DNA of 64,000 bases from Salsuginibacillus kocurii DSM 18087 (GTDB lineage: Bacteria; Bacillota; Bacilli; Bacillales; Marinococcaceae): NCBI RefSeq assembly GCF_000377705.1, contig NZ_KB898627.1, positions 62,001 to 126,000 of the forward strand. Reading direction: 5' to 3'. Shown here piece by piece: positions 25,099 through 33,113 of this stretch. Each line of letters starts with the position of its first letter. The stretch's first letter is position 1. Below the pieces are notes generated by a model. It had not been told where the DNA came from. It did not search any database and worked only from the letters and a program-made list of their open reading frames with translations. The translations under genes and the position numbers were made by a program.

Positions 25099-25966
25099 CT
25101 TCGTCACCTCCAAGCCGCGCTAAAAAAAGATCTTCCAACGTCATCGGCAATTCATCATAAAGAAGAGGCTGAAACGAATTCACATATTCGTCAGTTAAAT
25201 CACCAGTGCTTTCAAGCAGGCAAATATAAACCCGGCCTGACTGTTCAAGCAAATACACATATTGCTTCAGTTCCTCCGGCATTTCACCTTTAAATACGAG
25301 CTGTACTTTTTTGTAGGACTGTTTCACTTCTTCGATATGATACTCTGAATCAATCCTGCCTGCTTTCATAACAAGAATGTGATCGGCGAGTGTTTCTAGT
25401 TCATCCAACCGGTGGGTGGCAATGACAATAGATATATCTTCTTTTGCTACTTCTTCTACCATAAATTTGAGAATTTGGCGTTTAATGATAACATCCAGAC
25501 CATCTGTTGGTTCGTCCAACAGGATGTATGTAGCTCTAGTAGCAAATGCCATAATTAATGAAAATAACGCCTTTTTCCCTTTTGAATAATGCTTTATTTT
25601 TTTCGCTTCTTTCATGTCAAATCGTTCCATTAACTCATAAAAGTATGTTTGATCAAAGGATGGATAAATTTCTTTATATAAGTTCACAACACTTTTAGTC
25701 GATTCATTTTTTAACGCTTCGGCCATGTCAGAGACAAAAATCACATTCCGCTTTACATCTGGACGCTTTTGGACATTTTGGCCATTAACTAATACTTCCC
25801 CCTCATCTGGACGGAGAACATCTACGATCGTTTTCAGTAATGTTGTTTTTCCTACTCCGTTTCTGCCAACAATCCCTGTAATTTTTCCTTCACCTATAGA
25901 AAACGTGACGTCGCTTAATATTTCCTGCCCATGAATGTGTTTCGAGAGATTTTGAATCTTAATCAT
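25088..25966 (-). CDS. ABC transporter ATP-binding protein, YtrB-like, 292 aa
   Basis: ATPase domain with Walker A GRNGVGKTTLL (about residues 34-44), signature YSKGKKALFSL in place of LSGGQ (SKG is usual in the YtrB group), Walker B YILLDEPTDGLD and switch ATHRLDE. The C-terminal 70 residues form an extra regulatory domain. The overlap of 8 bp with the GntR gene upstream and 11 bp with the permease downstream supports one operon. In Bacillus the ytr operon responds to cell-wall antibiotics; here that is inference. Confidence 0.9.
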   Translation of the reverse strand: MIKIQNLSKHIHGQEILSDVTFSIGEGKITGIVGRNGVGKTTLLKTIVDVLRPDEGEVLVNGQNVQKRPDVKRNVIFVSDMAEALKNESTKSVVNLYKEIYPSFDQTYFYELMERFDMKEAKKIKHYSKGKKALFSLIMAFATRATYILLDEPTDGLDVIIKRQILKFMVEEVAKEDISIVIATHRLDELETLADHILVMKAGRIDSEYHIEEVKQSYKKVQLVFKGEMPEELKQYVYLLEQSGRVYICLLESTGDLTDEYVNSFQPLLYDELPMTLEDLFLARLGGDEVVS

Positions 25967-26348
25967 CCTGGTCTCCCCCTAACTCTTTATAAAATGCTTC
26001 TACCCAAACTTTCATCTCTTCTCGGTGAATGCCAGCATAAAATCCTTCAAGCACTGCTTTTTGAATTTGGTCTTTCACCCGTTCGATATCTTTTGGCAGC
26101 ACATCTTCTGTCGTAAACTCAGCGATAAATGTTCCTCTTCCCCGCATCGTAATAATCACTCCTTGCCGTTCTAATTCCTTATAAGCTTTGCTGACCGTAT
26201 TTGGATTTACAATGATCTGGGAAGAAAGCTCCCGCACTGAAGGAATACGGTCATTGGGCTGCAAAACGCCTCTAGCCACAAGTTCTTTCATTTGTTGAAT
26301 GATTTGTTCATAAAGTGGAAGTTGGCTTTTTGGGTCAATTCGGAGCAT
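25959..26348 (-). CDS. GntR family regulator, YtrA-like, 129 aa
   Basis: A short YtrA-subfamily GntR repressor. The winged-helix DNA-binding domain covers residues 8-77: LYEQIIQQMKELVARGVLQPNDRIPSVREL, then IIVNPNTVSKAYKELERQG and RGRGTFIAE. A short helical C-terminal tail of about 45 residues replaces the usual effector domain. It is first in the operon and probably represses it. AAGGAG precedes the ATG. No clear operator palindrome was identified in the 26349-26430 leader. Confidence 0.9.
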   Translation of the reverse strand: MLRIDPKSQLPLYEQIIQQMKELVARGVLQPNDRIPSVRELSSQIIVNPNTVSKAYKELERQGVIITMRGRGTFIAEFTTEDVLPKDIERVKDQIQKAVLEGFYAGIHREEMKVWVEAFYKELGGDQDD

Positions 26349-26533
26349 TGATTTCTCTCCTTCTAATACCTACGCTTTGTATTAATTGTATTAATCAACA
26401 TAGTACACTTAATACAATATATAAATTTAGTATGGCTGTCAATTACGTTTTATTTCTAAGGAAGCATTTTCTTTATAGAAAGAGGAAATTGACAGTTAAT
26501 GTGGAAGCTATGTTTGCAAAGGAGATGGTAAGA

Positions 26534-26932
26534 TTGAAACTATATGACAGGGAAGAAACGATGATCGGGACGCTCGGAATTGAAATTGTAGAGGCAAAAG
26601 ATGATAAAGTGGTAGCTACCATGCCTGTTCATGCTGCTACCAGACAACCCTTTGGCCTGCTTCATGGTGGTGCTTCTGTCGCACTTGCTGAAACTGTGGC
26701 CAGTATTGGTTCCTGGCAGCAAATCGACCAGGAGAAGCAAATGGCTTTTGGCTTAGAAATTAATGCTAATCATATCCAAAGTAAATCTGAAGGAATTGTT
26801 ACTGCAATAGCTTCTCCACTTCATAAAGGGAGAACTACTATGGTTTGGCAAATTGATATAGTAGATGAAGAAAATCAGTACATATCTGTCTGTCGCTGTA
26901 CGGTTGCCATTAGAAATAAAAAGAAAAGCTGA
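26534..26932 (+). CDS. hotdog-fold thioesterase, PaaI/MenI type, 132 aa
   Basis: A single hotdog domain with the signature PFGLLHGGASVALAETVAS, in which the HGG and downstream Glu are catalytic, followed by GLEINANHIQS and WQIDIVDEENQYISVCRCTVAI. Such proteins hydrolyse acyl-CoA or 1,4-dihydroxy-2-naphthoyl-CoA. A TTG start is chosen since AAAGGAG lies nine bases upstream and MKLYDREETMIGTLGIEIVE matches the family N-terminus; an in-frame ATG at 26525 abuts the site. It is divergent from the GntR gene. Confidence 0.87.
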   Translation: MKLYDREETMIGTLGIEIVEAKDDKVVATMPVHAATRQPFGLLHGGASVALAETVASIGSWQQIDQEKQMAFGLEINANHIQSKSEGIVTAIASPLHKGRTTMVWQIDIVDEENQYISVCRCTVAIRNKKKS

Positions 26933-27009
26933 CCTCTTTTTCTGAGGTTACCTTTACTTCAAGGCGGGAATAGAAAAATGAAGCACTTTGAGCAAGGAGG
27001 AATCCTAAG

Positions 27010-27363
27010 ATGAGCTTACCCCCCTGCCCCTCTTCTCCTAACTGTGTTTCTTCACTGGCTGAGTCAAAAAAACACTCGATTGAACCGTTCACCTACAAGC
27101 AAGAGAAAGAAAAAGCTATATCTGCACTTCACCAGCTTCTTGAAGAAGAATCGTTAGCCACGGTCATTGAAATAACAGAAGAGCGAATTAAAGCCGAATA
27201 TAAAACACCTGTACTTAAGTTCACCGATGACCTTGAATTTTATTTTGGAGAACTAGGAACAGTTCATCTCCGCTCTGCCTCCAGAATCGGTCACTATGAC
27301 TTAGGGAAAAACCGAAAAAGAATGGAATATATTCGTAAACAATTCAATAGAAAACTAGGATAA
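27010..27363 (+). CDS. DUF1499 domain protein, 117 aa
   Basis: Matches DUF1499: PNCVSSLAESKKHSIEPF at the N-terminus, then a conserved IKAEYKTPVLKFTDDLEFYF strand pair, and LRSASRIGHYDLGKNRKRME near the end. The family is widespread and of unknown function. It has no signal peptide and two N-terminal Cys residues. AAGGAGG lies 11 bases before the ATG. It is 77 bp downstream of the thioesterase, so it may be co-transcribed. Confidence 0.87.
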   Translation: MSLPPCPSSPNCVSSLAESKKHSIEPFTYKQEKEKAISALHQLLEEESLATVIEITEERIKAEYKTPVLKFTDDLEFYFGELGTVHLRSASRIGHYDLGKNRKRMEYIRKQFNRKLG

Positions 27364-27437
27364 TCAAGATATTTGTTTCCCTTTTTCTAATTTAGACCGT
27401 TGATATGATCACGAAATTTTAAATCCGCTATCGGCAG

Positions 27438-27701
27438 GAATCAATTTTAGTGCAAAATAAGATGTGAACATCCGAATCATGAATGTGGCCTTCACTTCAG
27501 ACGTACGTTTTCCCGAGGGCTTGTCTTCAGCTAACTTGTTCGATGGCAAACCCCATCGAACAAGTGGATCTTCAGCCTGCGCGTTATCCTCTGGGAGTCG
27601 CCGTCTTACGTTTCAGCCACTTTTAAATTCCGCATAGTAAATAAAAAATAAATAGATAACATTCTTTTATTACTTATAAAACGTCATTATGAAATTGATT
27701 C
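27438..27701 (-). mobile_element. MITE-like element, copy A (264 bp)
   Basis: Ends with inverted repeats starting GAATCAATTTT on the left and, in complement, GAATCAATTTCATAATGACG on the right. It is the same element as copies at 46980 and 57380, in the opposite orientation. A 13-bp stem ACTTGTTCGATGG/CCATCGAACAAGT forms the core hairpin. It carries no ORF, so mobility would depend on a transposase elsewhere. No clear target duplication is seen. Its right end is 60 bp from the aldehyde dehydrogenase start. Confidence 0.75.
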
Positions 27702-27760
27702 ATAGGAAAAGTGTTTAAATAGAGTGGATGAAATGATCACTAGTTGAGAGGAGAATTTAC

Positions 27761-29284
27761 ATGTGTCCAGAAGCTTTCCATCCTGCAAATGAATTACGCA
27801 TCGGTCATTATTCGGAAACTGCCCCTGATGAAGTGAGTCACCTGTATGACTATGGCTGGGCTGCATTTGAAAATTGGCATACATTACCGCTCCAAAAACG
27901 TCTCACCTATTTGCGACTTCTTCGAGAAACGATTGTTGAGAGTCAGGATGAAATCGCTTCTATTATTTCAAAATCCACCGGCAAACCTGAAGTCGATGCT
28001 TTAGTTACAGAGGTATTTGCTGTAGTGGATGCAATTAAACACATAGAAAAAGAAGCGCCGTCCATTTTAAACAATGAAAAAGTTAAAACGCCCCTTCAAT
28101 TTCAAGGAAAAACCTCTTACATTAACCGAAAACCCCGGGGAACAATTTTAGTCATTTCCCCTTGGAATTATCCGTTTCAACTTGGCATGATTTCTACACT
28201 TGAAGCAATCGCGATGGGCAACACCGTCATTTTAAAACCTTCGGAAATGACGCCGATGGTGGGAGAACTGTTAAAAAGACTTAGCGGTATTTTTCCAGAC
28301 CATGTGCTGCAAGTTGTTATTGGCGGGAAAGAGCTAGGGGAAGCATTAGTGGAAGAGGGACCCGATTACATTCACTTCACCGGATCCGTAGAAGTTGGAA
28401 AGGTGATTCAAATGGCAGCAGCTAAACAGCTTATCCCAACCACCCTTGAATTGGGTGGAAAAGATGCGATGATCGTCCGAAATGATGCTAATATCACCCG
28501 GGCAGCAAAAGCAGCTGTTTGGGGCGCGTTCAGTAACAGCGGTCAAATCTGTTTATCTGTGGAACGTGTTTACGTCCATGAGCAAGCTTATCCTGGCTTT
28601 ATTACTGAGGTAAGACGAGAAGTTGCCAAATTAAAACAAGACCTTTCCTCTGAAGCAGATATGGGAACAATGACAACAAAAGCTCAAAAACAAGTCGTAG
28701 CACATCAGCTTAGAGATGCGTTGAATAAAAATGCAACCCTCGAATACGGTGAAAGCCCGGACCATTGGAACGAAAACGATTCATTTATTTCCCCACTTGT
28801 ATTAACAAATGTAACTCACGATATGGCCATTATGCAGGAAGAAACATTTGGGCCGGTAATGCCGATCCATACGTTCGAAAATGATCAGGAAGCTGTGGAC
28901 CTTGCAAATGACACAGATTATGGTTTAGGTGGCAGCATCTTCACTTCTGATCTTGAACGGGCAAATGAAATGATTGCCAAGCTTGAGACTGGCAATGTAA
29001 TGATTAACGATGTGATTAAAAGTGTGGCTAATCCACATTTGCCTTATGGCGGTGTCAAACAATCGGGCATAGGAAAAAGTCGGGGCCGCACCGGGATGCA
29101 AGCTTTTTGTATTGAAACCTCTGTAATGAGCGATGCCGGCAAAGCAGACACAGAATTCAACTATTTTCCAAACACAGGGAAATATCATTTGTTAAAACAA
29201 ATGATTTCTGCTTATTGGGGCCCAAAAAAAGACTACAAAAAGTTAGTTAGTACGTTTTTGGAGTTAAATAAACGGACAAAATGA
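27761..29284 (+). CDS. NAD(P)-dependent aldehyde dehydrogenase, 507 aa
   Basis: ALDH-superfamily enzyme: VISPWNYPFQ and GNTVILKPSEMTP (cofactor site), HFTGSVEVGK (Rossmann turn), LELGGKDAMIV (general-base Glu) and SNSGQICLSVERVYV (catalytic Cys), ending PYGGVKQSGIGKSRG. The compact N-terminus and long C-terminal tail place it with the class-3-like bacterial ALDHs. It oxidises an unknown aldehyde to the acid. GAGAGGAG precedes the ATG. A MITE-like element lies directly upstream and a terminator follows. Confidence 0.92.
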   Translation: MCPEAFHPANELRIGHYSETAPDEVSHLYDYGWAAFENWHTLPLQKRLTYLRLLRETIVESQDEIASIISKSTGKPEVDALVTEVFAVVDAIKHIEKEAPSILNNEKVKTPLQFQGKTSYINRKPRGTILVISPWNYPFQLGMISTLEAIAMGNTVILKPSEMTPMVGELLKRLSGIFPDHVLQVVIGGKELGEALVEEGPDYIHFTGSVEVGKVIQMAAAKQLIPTTLELGGKDAMIVRNDANITRAAKAAVWGAFSNSGQICLSVERVYVHEQAYPGFITEVRREVAKLKQDLSSEADMGTMTTKAQKQVVAHQLRDALNKNATLEYGESPDHWNENDSFISPLVLTNVTHDMAIMQEETFGPVMPIHTFENDQEAVDLANDTDYGLGGSIFTSDLERANEMIAKLETGNVMINDVIKSVANPHLPYGGVKQSGIGKSRGRTGMQAFCIETSVMSDAGKADTEFNYFPNTGKYHLLKQMISAYWGPKKDYKKLVSTFLELNKRTK

Positions 29285-29434
29285 TGTTAGCATGCCTTTT
29301 TGAATTTGCTACAGGTGGCCGCTCTCATCACAAGTATAAACACACCACCGACTTCATCTTTACTTCGTTTGAATTATTTCATTACGAATTCAGGTGTTAG
29401 CTTTGCAACGATAGTAACAACATGAACGTTTTTG

Positions 29435-29485
29435 AGCTCGTTCCTTTTCCGTTAGCCTGATGATCGTTAAAGGAACGAGCTTTCT
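29435..29485 (+). terminator. terminator of the aldehyde dehydrogenase gene
   Basis: The 13-bp stem AGCTCGTTCCTTT/AAAGGAACGAGCT has a 21-base loop and is followed by TTCT. It lies 150 bp past the stop. Confidence 0.7.
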
Positions 29486-29505
29486 ATATAATCAGTTTCA
29501 TATTT

Positions 29506-29534
29506 TTGAATTCAGGGAATAGTCTGAATATACA
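29506..29534 (+). promoter_or_regulatory. promoter of the 34-aa membrane peptide
   Basis: TTGAAT (29506-29511) and TATACA (29529-29534) are 17 bp apart, about 30 bp before the small ORF. Confidence 0.55.
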
Positions 29535-29563
29535 ATCATCTATTTACGTAAGGGGGAAGTAAT

Positions 29564-29668
29564 GTGGGTGGTGAAGTATTAGCCATATTGGCGCTTTCTG
29601 CTGCATTGATAGGCCTAAGCTTAATCATGGCATATGCTCTTCTGAAAAATGCTTCGTTTGATGATTAA
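29564..29668 (+). CDS. single-pass membrane peptide, 34 aa
   Basis: A GTG-initiated ORF with GGGGGAAG five bases upstream. The protein is one hydrophobic helix (residues 3-26) followed by KNASFDD. The promoter upstream and terminator downstream (29781-29817) give it a complete transcription unit. No family is recognised; it looks like a real short membrane protein of the type often missed by gene finders. Confidence 0.6.
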   Translation: MGGEVLAILALSAALIGLSLIMAYALLKNASFDD

Positions 29669-29780
29669 GTCCCCTACATTTCCCACTACTCATTGCTTTG
29701 TTGCTTCTATCATTCTTAGCAAGACTTTTACTACTACCATACAGTTCATTACCGCAAGCATGTAAACTTTCTATTAGCAT

Positions 29781-29817
29781 AGCCAGCCGAGTTGAAGAAG
29801 CTTTCGGCTGGCTTTTG
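29781..29817 (+). terminator. terminator downstream of the 34-aa peptide
   Basis: The 10-bp stem AGCCAGCCGA/TCGGCTGGCT has an 13-base loop and is followed by TTTTGT, 112 bp beyond the stop. Confidence 0.75.
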
Positions 29818-29868
29818 TCGTGTCAGCGATTTCCCTGGCTATTCTCTATCCACCGTTATTAACAGCCG

Positions 29869-30399
29869 CTAACTAAGAAAGATCAAACCGTACGCCAAAC
29901 CACCCACGATAACAAGGGCTGGATGTACCTTCCATTTTTCTAACGAAAAGTAACTGATTACCGCGATAATCGCCGTATGAAGCCAGCCGCTGTCTATTCC
30001 AGCTTCCCAAAAAAATTCAAAAGCCAAAACGCCTAGTAATATAGCGATGATTGGGCGAATCCAGGCAGTCATACGTTTTACTTTCGGATTATCTTTATGT
30101 TTATATAAAAAGCCAAGCAGCACAAACATTAACAATAAGGAAGGAGCAATCGTCGCAAAAAGACCAACAAAAGCTCCGGAGATGCCTGCTACATCATAGC
30201 CAATGTAGCCGGCCATTTTTGTAGCTATCGGCCCTGGTAGTGAATTGCCGAACGCCAACGCTTCACTGAACTCTGTATTTGTCATCCACTCATATCGATC
30301 AACCACTTCATACTGAATGAGTGGAATTGAAGCGGGTCCGCCTCCGTAACCTAATATGCCGGGCCAAAAAAAGGCTAAAAAGATTTCAATATAGATCAC
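29869..30399 (-). CDS. chromate transporter half-protein (CHR family), 176 aa
   Basis: A single-domain ChrA: EIFLAFFWPGILGYGGGPAS carries the CHR signature GGGPA, then EFSEALAFGNSLPGPIATKMAGYIGY with the conserved LPGP. Six short membrane segments. Short-chain CHR proteins occur as pairs of unlike halves with antiparallel topology that work as heterodimers; its partner is the gene just upstream (42 bp gap). Translation starts at GTG. It exports chromate or a related oxyanion. Confidence 0.9.
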   Translation of the reverse strand: MIYIEIFLAFFWPGILGYGGGPASIPLIQYEVVDRYEWMTNTEFSEALAFGNSLPGPIATKMAGYIGYDVAGISGAFVGLFATIAPSLLLMFVLLGFLYKHKDNPKVKRMTAWIRPIIAILLGVLAFEFFWEAGIDSGWLHTAIIAVISYFSLEKWKVHPALVIVGGLAYGLIFLS

Positions 30400-30441
30400 A
30401 ACAGAAACATCCTTTCAAAACAACCCCGTAAGCTAAACACT

Positions 30442-30978
30442 TTATTTCTTCTTTTTCCCTAATGTATAAACCATCACAGCTCCAATAATAAATACTGGAT
30501 GCCAACTCAATATTCCTATGAATAAAAGACCAGCTGCACCTAGGAGTGAAGCGGTCAACCATCCCGTCTGTTCTTTTCCTTTCATAAAAAACTGAATGGT
30601 TAAAATGAGCAGCATCACACCAACTACTGGGATGACTCCTTGAAGCATGCCTTGCACCCACGCTTCATCCCGGTACTGTAACAATGGGGCAAGCAGCACT
30701 ATCATAAGGATTGCTGTCGGCAAAACACAAGCTGCAATGGCATTAATCATTCCAGCTGTTCCGCCTATGCGATACCCAATGTAACCTGCAAGCTTAGTAA
30801 TAATTGGACCTGGAAGTGTGTTTCCAAGTGCCAGCACATCGGCAAATTCCTCATCATCCATCCATTCATATGTTTCCACTACTTCTTTATGGACAAGAGG
30901 TATGGCAGCCGGTCCTCCACCGTACCCTAATATACCTGGTCGAAAAAAGGCTAAAAAGATCTTTGCTTGTTTATTCAT
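30442..30978 (-). CDS. chromate transporter half-protein (CHR family), 178 aa
   Basis: The first of a CHR pair: KIFLAFFRPGILGYGGGPAAIPLV and EFADVLALGNTLPGPIITKLAGYIGYRIGG. It is clearly homologous to the downstream gene but with a different charge pattern, as in YwrA/YwrB-like pairs. The N-terminus MNKQAKIF follows family length. The two form an operon. Confidence 0.9.
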   Translation of the reverse strand: MNKQAKIFLAFFRPGILGYGGGPAAIPLVHKEVVETYEWMDDEEFADVLALGNTLPGPIITKLAGYIGYRIGGTAGMINAIAACVLPTAILMIVLLAPLLQYRDEAWVQGMLQGVIPVVGVMLLILTIQFFMKGKEQTGWLTASLLGAAGLLFIGILSWHPVFIIGAVMVYTLGKKKK

Positions 30979-31238
30979 GGCAGTGTATCAAACAACTGTT
31001 GATACTTCCCCCCTTTATGCCTTCTAGTGATTCATTCTATTAAAGTATCATGTTTGTTTTCGACCTGCATAGTGGAAGTTTTCATATAATCTTTCCTGGA
31101 ACTGGGCTGAAACAACAGATGATATCGCGTATAATGGCTAGATAAGTTCATACTGCAATTGAAATTCAAAAATTAGCTGCATCAGATAGAATCGTGTCAA
31201 AAAAGCCACCTGGCTCTTTTGACTGGAGGTTGAATCGA

Positions 31239-33059
31239 TTGGATAAAGCGCGCAAGCTTTTAAAAAATTACTTTGGTTATAATTCCTTCCGTGAAGGACA
31301 GGAGAAACTGATACAGACGGTTATACATGGAGAAGATGCCCTTGGGGTCATGCCGACTGGAGGTGGGAAATCAGTGTGCTATCAAATTCCCGCGCTGCGG
31401 TTTTCTCACTTAACTGTCGTCATTTCTCCTCTTATTTCCCTTATGAAAGATCAAGTAGATGAAATGAAAGCTCTAGGCATCGAAGCTACCTATATCAACA
31501 GCACACTAACAATGGAAGAAGTGCAGGATCGTTTGCAAGAAATCCGGTCCAATCACGAGCTGAAACTGCTCTACCTTGCACCCGAGCGTTTAGAGAATCA
31601 ATTTATCGTCAGGACTTTGGATGAACGAGGGATATCATTAATTGCCTTAGACGAAGCCCATTGCCTGTCGCAATGGGGGCATGACTTCCGGCCCAGTTAT
31701 TTACACCTTCCAGCCATGCTTTCTTCTCTTCGTTCGCGACCAACTCTGATTGCCTTAACGGCTACAGCAACACCTGCTGTACAAAAGGAAATCTGCGAAA
31801 CATTAAATATTGAACATGTGGTTAACACCGGATTTTTCCGTGACAACCTACGCTTTCATGTTATCAAAGGGGGAGACCGGGATCGTTACACTCTCGATTT
31901 TATAAAGAAGCGTAAAGATGAATCTGGCATTATTTACACAAGTACCAGAAAAGAGGCAGAACGCCTTTATCGCCTTCTTCATAAGGAAGGCATAGAAGCA
32001 GGTGTCTATCACGGCGGAATGGGTGCCACCGAACGGCAATGGCAGCAAGAAAAATTTGTACATGATCGCATTCAGGTAATGACGGCTACTACTGCTTTTG
32101 GAATGGGAATTAATAAAGCTGACGTGCGTTACGTTATTCATTACCAACTGCCAAAAAACATGGAAACTTACTATCAGGAAGCAGGTCGTGCTGGCCGGGA
32201 CGGGGAATTAAGCGACTGCATTCTGCTTTATCATCCGCAAGATATTCGTACCCAACAATACATTCTGGACCAATCTGAATTATCGGAAGCGCGTAAAACA
32301 CTTGAATATGATAAACTCCAGAAAATGATCTCCTATGCCCACACTGAGACCTGCCTGGCGACGTATCTTCTGAATTATTTCGGAGATGCCACTACTCAAC
32401 CATGCGGCCTCTGCGGACCGTGTACAGACACTCGTGAAACTGTTGATGTTACGACAGAAACACAAATGGTGCTCTCTTGCGTCAAGCGCATGGATGAACG
32501 TTTTGGCAAAGCAATGGTAGCTCAAGTGTTAGCCGGTTCTGCCAACCAACGCATAAAAGACCTACACTTTGATGAGCTATCCACTTACGGGTTGTTAAAA
32601 GAAAAAAATCAAAAAACAATTACAAGCTTTATCGATTTCTTAACAGCCGAAGGTTATCTCACGCTTACCGGAGGGACGTACCCAGTACTACGCTTAACTG
32701 AACAAGCCAAAGCTGTTCTCCAGGGAAAAAAAGAAGTTTACCGGAAAGAAACTTTTCCTAAATCCCTTGATGAAGATAAAACTGAAGAACACCCGCTCTT
32801 CCCTGAACTGAGGGCATTGCGTAAAGAAATTGCCCAGTCTGAGAATATTGCTCCTTACATGGTCTTTTCTGATCGGGCCTTAAAAGAAATGTGCACCCTA
32901 GAACCGCAAACTGAAGAAGAAATGCTAGAAGTTAAAGGGGTTGGAGAACATAAACTGCAGACATATGGCTCAATATTTCTTGAAAAAATTCAAGACTATA
33001 TCCAAAGCTCAGCCACTTATAGCGACAATAAAGATTCCGCGTCTACCTACTCGCAGTAA
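31239..33059 (+). CDS. recQ: RecQ family ATP-dependent DNA helicase, 606 aa
   Basis: A 3'-5' DNA helicase for recombination and replication repair. Domains in order: helicase core with Walker A PTGGGKSVCYQ (about residues 39-49), DEAHCLSQWGHDFRP, a second RecA domain with HGGMGATERQ and AFGMGINKADVR and QEAGRAGRDG; zinc-binding Cys set (TCLATYLLNYF and CGLCGPC); RQC winged helix; and a C-terminal HRDC domain (residues ~510-590). TTG at 31239 is preferred because GGAGG lies nine bases upstream and MDKARKLLKNYFGY fits the family; an in-frame GTG at 31194 lacks a site. Confidence 0.93.
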   Translation: MDKARKLLKNYFGYNSFREGQEKLIQTVIHGEDALGVMPTGGGKSVCYQIPALRFSHLTVVISPLISLMKDQVDEMKALGIEATYINSTLTMEEVQDRLQEIRSNHELKLLYLAPERLENQFIVRTLDERGISLIALDEAHCLSQWGHDFRPSYLHLPAMLSSLRSRPTLIALTATATPAVQKEICETLNIEHVVNTGFFRDNLRFHVIKGGDRDRYTLDFIKKRKDESGIIYTSTRKEAERLYRLLHKEGIEAGVYHGGMGATERQWQQEKFVHDRIQVMTATTAFGMGINKADVRYVIHYQLPKNMETYYQEAGRAGRDGELSDCILLYHPQDIRTQQYILDQSELSEARKTLEYDKLQKMISYAHTETCLATYLLNYFGDATTQPCGLCGPCTDTRETVDVTTETQMVLSCVKRMDERFGKAMVAQVLAGSANQRIKDLHFDELSTYGLLKEKNQKTITSFIDFLTAEGYLTLTGGTYPVLRLTEQAKAVLQGKKEVYRKETFPKSLDEDKTEEHPLFPELRALRKEIAQSENIAPYMVFSDRALKEMCTLEPQTEEEMLEVKGVGEHKLQTYGSIFLEKIQDYIQSSATYSDNKDSASTYSQ

Positions 33060-33113
33060 GTGTTCAGACATGATATCATAGAAGGTGGACTATAATTAAA
33101 AGGATGTATGTAA

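Noticed and set aside
27364-27760. Intergenic repeats (with those at 46.9 and 57.4 kb) considered as CRISPR or as attachment sites
   Set aside because: Copies are far apart, ~265 bp long, not arrayed with spacers, and no cas or integrase genes are present.
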